Counted from the stretch's first letter, positions 1-14,843 are shown. The stretch: DNA of 64,000 nucleotides from Leptoclinus maculatus (GCA_032191485.1 JAVDOI010000019.1:2260612-2324611); one strand, 5' to 3'. A program made the numbers and translations. The notes: a model not told the origin generated them from the letters alone.

Positions 1-640
1 GACAATTATGACACTTGCAGCTCGCTATCCTCTTTGATGTCTGTGTAATATTAATGGATGGTGAAAAGCAACAAGGACTTAAGAAAGAAGACAGGAGGGA
101 AGAGAGAGTAAAAAGAAAGAAGAAACTTTTCACAAAAATAAAATGTATGAAAACAAAGACTTGAATACAAAATGATATAGAACAACACACCAATACATTT
201 AGGAGCTTATTTAAAGCCTGGTTTCCCAGCGTTCACTCACACTGCCATCTATAAATTCAGTGTATTTGATGATTCACGTTCGCACAAAGGGGGGGAAGAC
301 TGATGAGAGAGATGAATGAAAGTGAGCGAAAGGGGAAAGAGTGAAGAATGGAGTTGACTGTGGCCTTGTGGTGTCAATAATGGCTTCATTAACATCACAC
401 TGTGACGGATTTTAATCTAATTTGCCCTTGGCAAACCACCGCAACACACACACACACACAGAAACCAAAGGATCACCTGTTGTTTCAATGTGCTTTTAGA
501 GAGCTTTCGAGAACAGAATTTCCATTTGAAAAAGGAAAATGTATTTGGGAGATTTCTTTGGCCTAAAATAGGGAAACTGATTGAAATGGATTTTGAATGT
601 ACTTTTATGCATTAGCACTGCATAATCAAAGAGTGGAAAT

Positions 641-687
641 GCATTAAGATGCATTAAGATGCATTAAGATGCATTAAGATGCATTAG
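641..687. repeat. 10-bp tandem repeat, about 4.7 copies
   Basis: The unit gcattaagat is repeated four times with no mismatch, followed by a partial copy. It lies in AT-rich non-coding DNA. Confidence 0.9.
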
Positions 688-3600
688 AAACATCTACACA
701 AATATAACACACCTTTTGAAGTACATTATAAATGTATGTCGAGTGTATTTCCTCCCCGTGTTGTCTCTCGCTGTCTCACACACATTTTCCAACTCTCCAC
801 GACCAGATTTGGACTTAGACAACAGTCGCCCTTTATTGAGGTGAGTCGGTCGATGCAACCTGATGTGACTGTTAAGTAAAAGTGTCTTTGAAACACTAAG
901 TGAAGCCGCACTCACAGGAGCGAGCTAGCCAAGTTCCTTTTTCTAAAGGGATGGATTACACCTCCAAGCCAACCACTGTGTCGGAGCAGGTTGAGTCAGT
1001 GAAGAGGCGAAGAGTGGAACGTTAATAGGAAAGTAGTCAAACTGAGTACCATGCAAGGAGAAAGCTCTAACTCTTAGATTATCTTTAGCTCCTCATAACG
1101 CTGGTAAAAAGCTCTAAAGAAGATCAACTGGACCTGGTATTAATCATGCAACTGCAGGAACTTTTATTCATTTGTTCCGTGTTAGTTATTAGAAGTATAC
1201 AGTAGCTGCCAGGGTGTCCCAAGACCGAGGCTCAGACTCTCCTTCATTTGTTGGAATTTATCTCTACTTTCTGTAAAAAAAGGCATGAAAATTCTCCAAA
1301 TGAACAGGTTACGAATCAGAGAATCATCAACACGTCATCACGTTAAAGGTTATTACATTCATCATTTCATAGTTAGGGGAACCGGCAAGAATATTAAAAC
1401 GAGTGAAGAGTTGATAATTGCCATTTTTGAAGCGATTGCGTAGTTTTTCAACATGTGGTTCAAGAGAAGCTACCACCGATGCACGCTTGTCATGGAGTTA
1501 TAATGGCAGCCGCCAGCTTTATGATGGACATGTTGGGTCCTCCTGGCAAGTTCCACGTCTCTAAAGCAGCGGTGGACTAGCGGTCAGAGCTAAACGGCGG
1601 CTATGAGTCACTGCAGGAAAGCGGTGAAACGAGGGGACAGGCCGAGAGCCAGGAAGCAGGGAGGCTTTAAGAGCCCAGCGGATGGGGACTGGACTCCGCC
1701 GCTGCGGGGACTGGCCATGCATGAAGCTCACAGCTGAATCACTGCATTATTCCACCCATCTGCACTCTTTCTGCTTTATCAGATTTCCCCGGGAGGCTGC
1801 AGAGACTGCAGAGACCTGACATTAAAGGCTTAGGGGACTGCGGCAGCGTCGAGACATTTGTATGGATGTTTTATTCATGTAAGAAAGGTCAACAGGCATG
1901 CAGTTTTCCAACAATGCTCCGCTACGGCGTCACACATTCACACACCTGTCTTCAATGCCGGAGTAAAGGGAAAACCAGTGGAGCAACTGGTTTACGCATA
2001 TAAATATGGAACAAAACTATGCTTCAGCCCATTTCGAACGATCCCCTGTGTATTGGCATGAGTGCGTATGACTGAATGATGAAGCCAAATGAGATTGTGT
2101 GTCAGCCAGACACCTGATACTCTCACTACAAGCTTCACTCGTACTAAAGTGGCAGTCCCCGACTACAAGAGCCCCACTCATAAACATGTAATACGGCAAA
2201 ACATGGTGAGGCAGTGCACGCGTGAACATTAGCTCTCGGTTGTCAACAAGGTGGATGTCAAAAATGATCTGACGAGTTGGTCATTAAAAGATGTAGAGGG
2301 TGGTTCAAATCCTTGACTGACAAAAAGAAAAACACAGATGAGATTGTCAATGATACCAAAAATATCATTGTTGATCTTTCTGAGCTAGTAATGGGATTAC
2401 TTCAGGTTATATTTTATATTTTCACAAATGGAATGTGCAACACAGTTTATGATCGACATTTCTCCGACAATAAGAATTGAATGTAATTCTGAAATGACCT
2501 TTCTAGATATAGTATTTTTTCTTGTTGGTGGCGGACTCCGCCATTCACGCACTAGTTTAAAAATCGCCTACCTTATCTGTTGATATTCCACACTAAAAGC
2601 ATTCAACTGGTGAAATACACGGTGTCTTTTATTGTGAAGCAGTGACTGCAACTGGATTCTCAAGGATTACATGTTTAAGCCGGCACTCGCACAAAAAAAC
2701 GTGGATAAAGCTCATAAAGGCAAGGGTCAGGAAATTGCAACCTTTTGTTCTCACCCAGCAGACAGGCTAGTGTGTCCCCTCAGATCCTCTTACATCAATC
2801 TATCACGTTCCGCTCAGTCCAGCAGTCATTTTTTTTTGATGAAGTGTTGAAATGTACCATTCTGCCGAATTCACTTGGCCTTGACCTTTGCACTTCTTCG
2901 GTTACCAATTTCTTGTGTTTCCGAGAAGGCCTTCAACAACCCAGAAAGAGGGGGCATGAACTTTGCTTTCAATCAAATGTAGATTTATGGGGAAATAAAT
3001 ATAGCTAGCTGGTCTACTGCAGTTTGTTGAGCTTTGAAATATGTATTTAAAACTCTAGTAACTGCATTCAAATCAAATCTAGTTATGACTTCTTTAACTA
3101 CATGCAGCAGCAGGCCGATTCTGTGTTATTAGTGTTGGGATAAGTGAGCCGGTCCCAGTTGAACACTAATGAATAGCACAGTGTTGGATTACAGGACTCC
3201 TGGGGCTGATTTAACCTGAATCCTTGAGAGGAGGGATGTGTTCGCGGACTGCAGTTACACCAACACAAAGTGATTTTTAACCGTAGATGTGATTACTGCT
3301 GTCCTATTAAATGAAGCGATGCGTTCCTCCAGGGACAGAACGCCTGCGTGTTCAACCCACAAGAGGGAAAGTGTCTGTACGCTGCTATGTCGGGTTTAGT
3401 TTGAAGGCTGTGGGAGTTCTAGAGAAAAATGACAGCACTTTATAATTCTTTCAAGCAGCTTTAAAGAAACTATGTTTTAAGATGGTTCAGTATGGAGAAG
3501 AATCATGTACAAAGCATTTGATTTTGATACAAAAAGTGTCACATCCTTCATACAATGTCATGAACCCACCATTAGATTTTCCCCAAGTCCTGGATAGGGA

Positions 3601-4029
3601 TGTCAGGAAAACTGATTCTTCGGTATCAAGTCGATGCAAAAATTCTGAAAGCGTGATTGTACTAGTTGGTACTACATTGTGAACAACAAATCCATGTTGA
3701 AATCAGCAGGAGGAGAGTTAGCTGTTAGCATCCGATGGGCAGCGCACTCCTCCTTGGTCTGACCAATGAATCTAAGAGCTAACGTACGGAGGTTGGATTG
3801 AGTTACTTTATGATGCGTTCAAGCTCTATTTGGAAAAATTATTATTGGGCAAATATAAATTATAACGTTAATCATGATGCGTTCAAATGCAATCTTGTAA
3901 AATTTAGATTTTGGCATGAAACTAGAATTTCACTGGGATTGGTATTGACTACTACATTTCTAGTATCGCGACATCTCTTGTCCCAGACTCAAATCAACGA
4001 TGCCTTACCGAGTCTACAGCTATGCTAGC

Positions 4030-4480
4030 GGCTCTGTGAGGCAGTACTGGGGCACAGCCGTGCTTTGAGCTGAATGCTAATGTCAGCGCGCTAACATGCT
4101 CAGAATGTTAACATGCAGATGTTTAAGCAGGTGTGTCTACCACAACTTTAAGCTGAGAATAATGGGAGTATCACTAGTTTTGCAGATGTCTGGTCATAAA
4201 ACAAATTAGTGGACAAAAAACCTGACGCTGGTGCTGAATTAAAAATGTCAACCTCATGGTGGCTAGAGGAAAAGTCGGGGGATAACCAAAGTCATTGGGA
4301 TTCATCCTTTGGGGATCGTTGATATCTGTACTAAATTGCAAGGCAATCCATCCAATAGTTGTTGAGAGACATGAAGGTGGTAGAGGAAAAGTCAAGGGCT
4401 CACCAAAGTTGATAGAATTCATCCTCTTGAGACCTCGAAACGAACTATTTCGTCCCCTTTGAGCAGCTCTCAGCATACAG
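4030..4480. repeat. Dispersed teleost repeat (gctaacatgc-type family)
   Basis: The segment has the run ctttgagctgaatgctaatg, then repeated 'gctaacatgc' words, then 'aaaagtcgggggataaccaaagt...gggattcatcc'. The same order recurs near 41640-41880 and 44210-44700 in this window. I recognise it as a common interspersed family of fish genomes but cannot name its class. The minus-strand open frame at 4174-4512 lies wholly inside it and is not a gene. Confidence 0.6.
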
Positions 4481-4680
4481 TAAACTGTATCACTGAAGCC
4501 CCCTGTCAACACATAATGAGTCGCATTCCGACAGTGAACTACTAATTAAACCGACTGCTGTCACTTTTTTTTTTTTTGCCAAGTGAAAGGACTCCGAGAC
4601 GACTGCTGCCATCACTGATCCCTGCTGAACACGCGACAACCACGTCACATAAAACGTGACACCTGTTGACCTCAGTGTCA

Positions 4681-4683
<3 letters not shown>

Positions 4684-4722
<39 letters not shown>
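4684..4722. repeat. (CA)n microsatellite
   Basis: About 19 uninterrupted CA dinucleotides. Confidence 0.97.
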
Positions 4723-4725
<3 letters not shown>

Positions 4726-5924
4726 GTCAACATGCATACATACAGGCACATACCTTCAGGGGCCAGACTATAACTTATATAGCATTCAGCTGTGTTGAGT
4801 GTCAGCTGGTTAATTTAGTACGCTTGACTTCTCTCTCATTCACTGCCTCGCTGTTTCTATGGCTTTATCTTACTCTGTCAGCCTCTGTCTGTTTTGCTGC
4901 AGGTCGTATTAGAAGCTATGCACAGGACCGTTAACAATATGGATGCACAACGATAAAGCAGAGAAGAGAGAGAGAGAGAGTATTTATAACTAGTTGTCTG
5001 GATATAGGGAACACTTTAACATAAATGTTGATAGGACAGCCCACACCACCATCAGTCATCCATCTGATTAAATGTCCATTTAATGGCTGGGACATTAAAT
5101 CACCCATTTAATTCAATGTCATTCCATGTAATTACCTGTGCAGGAGACTTCTGTTTTGTGGATAATGAATAAGAAGAGTGAAACTCTCTCTCCATTTTCA
5201 TCTAATAAGTATTCAAATGTATATAACGATTTATAGAAATGTTGCCTGGTGCAGCTTTAGAAGCACAACGTTGTCCCCATGCATGAACCCAGGGCGTGTT
5301 GGGACCATTTGTGGTCCATTTGTGGCCTGCTACTAACGCTGCAGCAGGGGAGACGTCGCCCTCTGTCCGGCTGAATGGACGAAGCCTCACAGAGAAAGTC
5401 CAGCAGCACAGGTTATGACTTAATGAGATTAGGCTCCATATTAAATGGAGGATATTGTTTCTGAGTGCTAAACAAACTGTGCATTGTTCCACACGACAGA
5501 ATTAAAGCCGCAATATAAAACCTTATTAGACAAGCCTATCACTGGGATCTGTGTGTGTGTAATAAAGTGTGTGGAGTGTCCTGCACTCCAGTTGTTCGGG
5601 AGGGGACAAGGGAGTTAGTTTTTGTGGTGACCGTGAGAATTTGGGGCCCTGGGTTGAAGGTGGTAATACAGTTGAACAGCTGGGGGGTTAGAAAACCCAA
5701 ACACACACACACACACGCATACACACACAGACAGTGTCAGGTATCACCCGACGAGGTCTAGCCAGATGGGGTATCACCGATTCTAATAAAACCAAACTGT
5801 CCCGTTATTTAAAACTCTACTCAGCTTCAACCAAAACATGCACACTGAAAAGTGATCGCTGCTGGGTCTCCACATGACAACGGCTTTAGTATATTTCAGG
5901 GTGATGGAGTGGAGTTTTGTTACT

Positions 5925-6330
5925 TAAAGGTTCTCTATACGATATTTAGAGCATTCATATAAACCTGTTAGTTCTGTGAAGATATAGTGGAGTAATGTCT
6001 ACCTGAGCAGTGTTGTAATCCGAGCTTCTCTGTGCTTTGTTCACGTAGCCGGGCCAGACGTGCACGCTTTTAGTGCATGTGAGAGTGCCCGACGGGCTAG
6101 CTCATGGCCGCCGCTCTGCACTTTGCTCATTTGGCGGTTACAGCTGATGACGGCGTCCCGACACACGGTGTTGTTGTCGCTGACCGGTAGCGCCCACTCT
6201 CCGGTGCCCCCTCAGGTGAACTCTACTAGCTTTTTCAGCACTGTTGCGCTGTTAGCTGCTAGCCGCCAGCTCAGCCGTCCCCACGTTGAGAGCCGTGTGG
6301 AGGCGATGGATTTGATCAGAATTTTGAATT
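5925..6330. repeat. Probable dispersed repeat, GC-richer island
   Basis: This block is richer in G+C than its surroundings and begins near 'taaaggttctctatacgatatttagag'. Its wording resembles an interspersed family I recall from percomorph fish genomes. No second copy was seen in this window, so the call rests on recollection. The plus-strand 127-codon open frame at 6060-6443 falls mostly inside it and looks spurious. Confidence 0.35.
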
Positions 6331-7633
6331 TAGCTCCTGGATCGGTGTATTGGTGCAGTATGACATTTATTCAGCCAGTCCATTTCTGGTCCTTTGTTTA
6401 TTGTAACCCATTAAACTACAGCAATGCCAGCAATACAAAATAAAAGCACGCCCCAAAGTGCTGCATTTGAAATTCAGCATTTTATGAGATTCAAAGGAGA
6501 CTGTGCAGATCCTGTCCAAACCTTTTACCCACTTACCACACCTCCCTAAATGTACTACAAAATAGAATAGGACAGCCATGATGCAGGCTTTTGTTTTCTT
6601 TATCCAGAGCTATTCAGCTCTATCTCAATTTGAATGACTCTACCAATATGATTGCCTACTTTAGGTGTGCAATGTGAATAGGGCTGAAACTAACAATTAC
6701 AATAATTAGCTATTATTACCTTGCATATTTTTTTTATGAATTAAATAATCAGTCAATTTACAACAAAATATAGCAGGAAAAAGCAGAAAATCCTCTGGAA
6801 CCAGAGAATGCCATTTCTGATTGATAAATGATTCAAATGGTTGTCAATTAATTCAACTTGTTTCAGTACTCAAAATAAACAATACTGAGTTGGTACTCGG
6901 TATAATCAGATAGTCATCATCAAAAGGATTTGAATACACCATTATTGCCATGTGTGTATGATTGAAAATGACTTCTTGATCATCAATTCCTGATCATGTT
7001 TTGTGTTTTGTGGGATGACAGACGGTCAGAAAGCTCAATAGCGAACATTTCAGAAGGCTCATACTTCATATCTTCTCTGGTCTTACTACATTTATTTCTT
7101 TGGGCTTCACTTTAATGCTGTTAAGCCAGTAAAACGGTGGTTCCTCCTCAAATACACCTGCATGTTACTTGTTTAGAGCTGTCCAATTACAAACGGATGA
7201 ACCCATGCTTGGGTTAAAGTCAGGCGTTGAGGAGATGAATGAGCGCGTTTCCTCCTCGTGTAAGATGTGGAGCGGAGATATATTTTTGGTTGAGCAGTGA
7301 GGAGTAGAAACCCTGCGGGGGGGGACTGACCTCAAATCTTTGCTTCGATGTATAAAAAGAAAAGAAAAAAATCAAACCACGCAGGCAGGACATTATCTCA
7401 TCAAGAAGCTCGGACACAGATCCATATCTCAGACGAATGAGGTGAAAAACATGAGCAGAGAAGATGAACTGAGCCCATGACATGTGTGTAAACAGTGAGG
7501 AGTGTGTGACATCTAGGACACACACATACAAGAGGGAGAGGGAAGCCAGCCAGTTGGCCGATGCATGCGTGTTTCTGAGTTCTAGTTTATCCACTGAGCA
7601 TGTATGATTGCACATGTCCACCTCATTTGTGAG

Positions 7634-7636
7634 CGT

Positions 7637-7710
<74 letters not shown>

Positions 7711-7782
7711 CATTAATCTGCGTGCCTAGTTAGAGCAGCGAGATGCACCACTTCCATCTGCTCGGCACAAATTGAGAAAATG

Positions 7783-7835
<53 letters not shown>

Positions 7836-7850
7836 TGTGTGTGTGTGTGT
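7634..7850. repeat. Two long (TG)n tracts
   Basis: TG tracts cover about 7634-7710 and 7783-7850, separated by about 70 bp of unique sequence. They have a few interruptions such as TTTG and TATG. Confidence 0.95.
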
Positions 7851-8335
7851 GATTAGTAATCCTGTAGCATTTCAGTTGAGCAGGACTTCAAACTAATACA
7901 GCAGCTTATGCTGGTGAAGCATTGATGACTGCATTGGAGTCTGCTACTGTTTTAATCAGTAGAAGAAGAAGAAAAAAAGCACATGAGAAGAAAGAGAACC
8001 ACATCTGTCTTAAATAATAACTTCTTCGTCTGCAGACGGTTCACAAATATGACTTCAGAACTCACTGAGCTTGCTCGTCAACAAGTGTGGATGAGGCTCT
8101 TTTCATTGAAGAATCCAGGCGGCATTGTTTTCCATCAGCATGCAGCCTGAATCGGCGGCGTTTCCATGACAACAGTTCACAGCGTCATGACAACGGAAGA
8201 GCACCCCCGATGGCGCGTGGAACACCCTGACTTCCTGTCGGCTTCCTGCTCCGACCCTCTCTATTGCCATGGATACGATACCATCACCTCTCCTCTCTAT
8301 CTTTCGGTGCGGGGTCGCGCCCCCAATTCCTCCCA

Positions 8336-8336
<1 letters not shown>

Positions 8337-8371
<35 letters not shown>
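8337..8371. repeat. (CA)n microsatellite
   Basis: About 17 CA units with no interruption. Confidence 0.95.
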
Positions 8372-8374
<3 letters not shown>

Positions 8375-11300
8375 GATAATAACACAAAGGCAAACATAAC
8401 CCTTATAACAAATACAAATAACAGCATGCGTGTGCATTTGTAGAGCACTGTTTTAGAATGTGTGTAAATTATATATGTGCAACTATCAGCGGCCACCCAA
8501 AGATTTCTATTGAAATGTGTGTGTGTGGGACTGAAGGGGGTCGGCTGGTGGGGGTCGGGGGGGTTAATCAACTTTCAACCCACAGCCCCCCCCCCCACCC
8601 CCTCCGGTGAACTTTCCCACTGGAAAAAGAAAGCCCGTCTCCGAATTCCACGCTTCACGGACCAATAGACGAGCCTCCATTAACTTTCATCAAACCAATT
8701 GGATTTGGTTCCCACTTATCCTCACGGCTGCCTAAAGTAACGAACCTGACCGCAGCGCATCAGAAGAAAGCCCAGCATCAAAAAGTGTTTTTCTGGGGAA
8801 AAAAGAAAAGGCTCTACTTTCAGTTTTCAGCTGTGATTTCTGTCTTTGTTTCTCTCTTTGAACTCAGCGGTTCTCTGAACAATAAAAGGAGTTATTGTGT
8901 CAGCACTTCAAGAAAAGCAACTTTTGGTACTAACTTGGTGCATCTCTCTTTCTCTGACTTTCAATCGTGTTTTTTTGTCACAGCGGGTTCTTACATGCAG
9001 TTAAAAAACACTCTTTCATTTGAGAAGCTCTTTAAACTTCAAAGAAATGCTGTTTTACTGACTGGTTCACTTGGAGTAATGTAACCTTGTTGATTCAGAT
9101 TAAGTCACAAATTGGAGTTACAACAGGAGAGAGCATCCCATCTGCAAATAAAGATACTGAATACGTGTCCCTTTGGTGTCCTTAACATTTGAAGTCAGCA
9201 TAGACACTAGTTGGAAATCTTGGAAAGCACGCAGTGTAATCCAAGTCTCATTTATCCAGTCGTATGCTCACTACTTCCCAAGCACATGCAGCTTTGCTAA
9301 AACCTTACTGTTTAAATCACTCCTGCATCAACAGTCTGAAGTGTTCTGGATTAAATCTCAAAACGCTCTCAGGTTTAGGAGGTTCATTTCAAAAGGAAAC
9401 TGCTAAAATGCTAAAAGATTGTATAAGGTGTTCTGGATATTTACTGAACTGCAATTGCCTTGTCTCCGTGTTGTCCCTGATGACTCTATCAACAGCTGTT
9501 TGTACTGTTCTGCTCTATGTGATAGCGTGGCACTGTAGCAGCGGCCTGGTCGCCCCGGTTCTTGCAGATCACAGTGGATGAACATATGACGTGAAGTATA
9601 ATGCATTGTCGATATTCTAGACATGCACTTCCATCAATCAAACTCAGGAACAGTGGAATGTGCAGCATGTCAGTCGAAACATTCTCCACCTTCTGCTCGG
9701 ATTACTTTACTTTGCGGTCACTTTTTACGACAAGGTCCCAGGTTTGGTGGAATTTGTAGGGTAACTAAATTCAGTTCACACCATCAGGCAACGGCCCAAC
9801 TTGAATACACAGGAGCAGAATGTATATTAGGGTGAGCCTCAGTGACCTCTGGATGTTGGTCTATAGCTGCTGCACAAAGGACTTTAAAGCACAAAGTGTT
9901 TAAAAGATTTGCAGGACAACAGGCCCGCGGGTAAACCACAGTGGCACCATGACACAGAGGACAATGCTGGACAACAGAGAAACCTGACGGTTGTGATGAC
10001 TGCTGGAACTTCTCTAGACGTGTGTCACAAGCTCTGCTCCATCGCAGGGAAACAGGAATATGAATGAATTAGATCGACAAGCAGACCATGTAATCACATC
10101 TAATCAGTTCTTATCTAGATTAAGGTCAAGAGTTTTACTCTGATTATTACTTTTAGCACTTCTACAACTTTACACTAATACCTAGTGACTTCCCTCAAAG
10201 CTGGCGTGTGCATGTGTGTTACTTTGCATGTGTGTTCCTGTGTGTGTAGGTCTCCGATGCCCATCAGCCGGGTAAGCAGCAAGGTTCTTTCCCTCTCCGG
10301 TAGCCTCAGTCCTCGGTGCCAGCCTTTTTAAAAAAAAAACAACGGTGGCTTTTGTATGTGGGCACCGACAGAGACAGACGGCCATTGTCAGCTGCTGTAA
10401 CTTCAGACAGACCTCCTCGACTGGAGAGACCGCAGAGAGAACATTGGCATTTTGTGGTTTCAGTGACTTAGTTTCAGACTCTCTCCTCTCCTTTTCACCT
10501 TTAGTCCCTTGTGGTCCTGCCATCCTCCTTTTCTGACGCTGGTTATCCCTCGCTACTTCCTTAAGGCTCAAATGACGAGTCTGAAGACGAATTATTATCT
10601 CACTTAAGTAGGAAATACTAACTTCCCCTACAGCCTTGAAAAGCCTTCAGCTTCCCTCTTTGTAGGCGACAGCAGCTGCGGTTATCGTGGACTCGCAGCA
10701 GTCGCAACGGATTCCGACAGAGACTCAAAGTCAGAGAAACTTCTCAAGTCGTTCCTCGTGGTTCAGCGTGTCCCAAACATACTTATTCCACATCACGGCT
10801 CAACGCACTGCGTTGCTCACGTCCTCGTAACTCAGAAGCTCTGCCTGTGTGTCGTCCATCCGACGGTGGAGGAAGCCGCTCGAGACGTTTCCGCAGCGCT
10901 TTCATTTTGACACTCTGACTCACGGCACTGTTCTTCACGAAAGAGCAAGTACATTTCTAAAAGCATGCATTTATGCTGAATTGCAGAAATAAAAGGGGAA
11001 AGAAAAGATTTCCCCGACGTCCTACTGAAACGAGAAACTTTTTATAAAGATGAATCTGCATGAGAAACGGAATGAACTTGAAGATGATACATTCGGTAAT
11101 TCAATGTTTGACTATTGGGTTTTACATTTGTGTCCGCTTTGTTGAGTCTTGGCTTGCGTAATACAACAGAGCTTTCCCCCCACTCTATTCCATTTTGACC
11201 TTTGAGGCTCTGCGCGTCTGCCAATCACTGCCGACGAGAGCAACTGCACCGACAAAACTTTTGAGTGACGCGAGTGTTTCACCGAGCCGAGTTCCCCGTC

Positions 11301-11804
11301 CAGGCCGCTCAGCATCAAAGACGTCGGGCGGTCCTCGTGGCACAGGCCAGCTTTAAAAGAACTGGGACCATACGCTGCCACAGTAAAAGCAGACTGCAGC
11401 TAAGTGGATTAAAAAATAAGAGCACTTATGAGTAAAACTGCTTCGGATGGAGAGGCTGGTAAAAAAAAAAAAACAGTGAAAGAGAGTGGAAGAGAAAGAG
11501 GAAAGGAAGACAAATATCACAGTAGAGAGCAGCTAATAAATTATTCACAGTAACATCTGTGGTTTTTTAGAAATGCCAACACTAGAACAGTGCAAGCCAC
11601 TTCTATCAGTACACTCAAAGTACACTCATGTATCACGAATTGTATCAATCGGTTGTCGTACTCAAAGTAGTACGTGTACAACATCTTGCTCCATTCTGAG
11701 GATTTGACGTTCGGTGTTAGGAAATAATGACATATATCTGTAATATTCTATGATAAAACTTTTCTCTATAATATACTCTCCCAAATGTGTATGCCCCGCC
11801 CCCT

Positions 11805-11831
11805 CCCCCCCCCCCCCCCCCCCCCCCCCCC
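11805..11831. repeat. Poly-C tract (27 C)
   Basis: An uninterrupted run of C is preceded by a C-rich shoulder, ccccgccccct. On the minus strand it is a G run able in principle to form a quadruplex. Its length may be unreliable because homopolymers are often misassembled. Confidence 0.9.
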
Positions 11832-12871
11832 ACAAAAAAAGAAAATCTGATTATATTTTTTCCTGCTAAAAGCCAGACAGTTAAGAAGGCTTTGGAAAAT
11901 CTTCCTAACAAGATTTCCTTCCCTCAGTGGAGATTTCTTTTGGGCCGGTTTACAGAGCTGTGTGTGTGTGCGTGTTTGTAAGTTAGCGCACACATAATCT
12001 CATTTTAAGCATTGGAGTTAAAGCTGGAAGGAGGGAGGCACGCAATTCAAATGAACAGTGTGAAAAAAAGGATTAGAAATAGTGAAATAAACAGTGGCAT
12101 GGACTGTGTTGAGTGAGTGCTTGACCGGTCTCCGGTGTCATATTGGAGGATTTCAGAATTTGTCACAAATGTTGCCTATAATGCAGCATGTGATAATCAG
12201 CACCCTAATTACTGTAACGCTTCGGTTAGGGAAGTGATGAGCCACTCGTTCCGATCGATACCCCCGATACTGATCTTATTATAGGCACATGCTTAATAAT
12301 AATGTGACATTCAGTGTTCACAGCCGTCCACACCAAAAACGTGAACTATAACGATAACTATATATTCAGAGATGTGAGCATCCACGCTGATGAACAATAA
12401 CGTTCTGTCACTAATGGAGCCAAGCACACGCTGCCCGCTCCAGCAGGGTCAGAGTCAACATGGATATTTATGACCTGTTGTAGGAAGAAAGCACGAAATA
12501 TAGATTAGGATATGACTAAAGAGGCCTAATGAGACAGTTTAAAAGTGACCACTGCTGTGTGTCTTTCAGCACCACGGAGGCGTGGACAGCGGTGAGGACA
12601 GAGAGAGAGAAATGCTGTTTATTCAATAAGTACACTTTATTGCTGATGGAAAATATGCTCCGAGACTTTTTTGCTTATCCACCCTCTTGTGTGGAACAAA
12701 TACAGCTTCATATTTGGATGGGTTTGGATTGGTGGATTTTGATTGGCTGTCAGTGTTGATATTGTCCATCTCATCACTCTGAGAGTGATCCAAACCAAAT
12801 TGTTGCTGTTATCAGGCATGAGACTGACAAATGCTGAAAAGGGAGGAACATTATCAACACAACATTTTTAA

Positions 12872-12897
12872 GGGGGGGGGGGGGGGGGGGGGGGGGG
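12872..12897. repeat. Poly-G tract (26 G)
   Basis: An uninterrupted run of G on the plus strand. Sequencing slippage could alter the length. Confidence 0.9.
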
Positions 12898-13089
12898 TGT
12901 GCTGCTGGTGGCATGAATTTTCATTTTTAAATATGATCTTTAAAATGTAGCACTCTGGTGTACTCTGAGAATAACATTTAGTGATAAGACCATATTTACT
13001 CTTTAAGCAAAAGAATAATTTATTATTCAGTTATTTCAGCTCCAGTTGAACAGCTGGCTAGTTAGCTTGTGATTAGTTTTCATTGAACC

Positions 13090-13162
13090 CTGTTACTGTA
13101 TGTCTTCATATTAACTTCTACTGTTACTGTATGTCTTCATATTAACTTCTACTGTTACTGTA
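13090..13162. repeat. 31-bp tandem repeat, 2.35 copies
   Basis: A 31-bp unit beginning ctgttactgtatgtcttcat occurs twice in perfect tandem, followed by 11 bp of a third copy. Confidence 0.93.
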
Positions 13163-14064
13163 CAGCTGTTAGAATAGTGGCCTATCTTCTATTTGCAATT
13201 AATATGCATTCAATCCAGTTATATTATTTAAATTAAAATGATAATCTACTCTGGCTGTGATCATTACAGTGAACAGTGTCTGGTAGTGTGATAAGAGGGC
13301 ATGTTGCTGTACTTTATCTCCTTGGAGCAGAGGCTGCATTCAGCAGACCTGCCTCATCAATGTATTTAAAACACTGTGACAGCAGGAAGCTGTACTCACG
13401 TCTGTTTAGACCTCCACCTTTATCCAATCCAGGCCCAGCTCCACTCACAGCTCAGCCCTGCGTCAAGCTGCACTACACAAACAGCCTCCTCTTTGACCTC
13501 ATCATCTCGTCAGTATCTGGGCCTTTGATTCTACTTTGAGTTAAAAAAAACAACCTGCCACCAGATCCGCCGGTGTTCTGGTTTAATGTTAACGAGTGAC
13601 CGCGTGAACTGAACCGGAACACGGGGGGGGGGGGGGGCTTCATGTTTCATCACGTTACGTTTTTTCCTCCAAATTCGCGATAATGACGAACGTTAACAGT
13701 CGACAGAGCTCCGCATGCAGTGGACGTTAACTTAACCAGCAAGTCTGAACAATAACGGAACTTAAACTGTAACGGAGGGAAATGAAGACGCTGTAGACAT
13801 CTGAACGCTGATTGGACAAGACTCGACACGTCACATCAAAGATGTTTTATTGTGAAGATCACGACATCACCTTTTCTCCTCGTCTCAGTCCAATCGGAGA
13901 AACGCTGGCTGGCCAGTTCGACGTACTCTGCTTTTTATCGTTATGTTAGCAAGCACATACATTAAGACAATGATACGAGTAGAAGCGCTCCGGATAGTTA
14001 CGGAGTCACAGTGTGTTCACATGTTCACACGCGATCGTCAGAGCCCACGGAGGTATTCTTAACA

Positions 14065-14085
14065 CCCCCCCCCCCCCCCCCCCCC
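14065..14085. repeat. Poly-C tract followed by A run
   Basis: 21 C residues are followed directly by an A8 run. Non-coding. Confidence 0.9.
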
Positions 14086-14817
14086 AAAAAAAATCGGATT
14101 TACACTGATCTCAGAAATGGTCTCTGGAGTTCTAAAAACGGCGGAAATCCGCCGAACGGCGGAAAAGTCTCATGCCTGTGTTATTGCTGTTGCACGCTGT
14201 CACTGCTCTCTACATATTATCTATGGATTTACACATTCAGTGCGCTGCTGTGTGCCAGTATTTTGCAGGAAATTGCTATAACACCATCAGGCATCCTATT
14301 ATGCCACCGGATGTAACCCCTGAGGTTCAAATGCTCAGGGTGCACTGGGTGGCCAGATGGTATCTCACAAGGAGAACATATGATATGAACTCCCATTAAC
14401 CATCACACATTAACCATGTGATAGTGTATGGTGGTATGTTGGCCAGATATACTGTATAGTGCTATGTACTGTATTTGATGGAGGGCAGTGATGAGTAATA
14501 GCATTACATGTGTGAGTAATGAACTTCGTTTTGTGTGTTCACGCGTGACACTTATTCTGCATTCATATGAGGAACCTGAAGGCAACGGGACAGTATTTTG
14601 GTATTGTATTTGGTATCTGGTTGCCGTTTGTAGTCCGAGTAGTGTTGACCAATCACGTTGGAGCAGGCCTTGGTTGAATGCAGGTAAACAGTGTGTGTGT
14701 GGAGAGCAGAGGAGGTGGAGCGCATTGGCTGAAATGCATTCTGGGAACCCATCGGCTATCTTCTGATGGTTTCAAATTAGCTTGGTTTTGTCTTAAAATC
14801 TCCTTCTCTCTCTTTCT

Positions 14818-14843
<26 letters not shown>
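14818..14843. repeat. (CA)n microsatellite after CT-rich tract
   Basis: A pyrimidine tract (ctctctctttctc) runs straight into a short CA array. Confidence 0.9.

Noticed and set aside
641..687. Possible CRISPR-like array of short direct repeats
   Set aside because: The repeats are contiguous with no spacers, and the genome is vertebrate.
10182..10571. 129-codon minus-strand ORF in a GC-richer block
   Set aside because: It ends in a low-complexity CA-rich tract and lacks any domain. It does not join to the exon at 18035-18098 in a way I could support.
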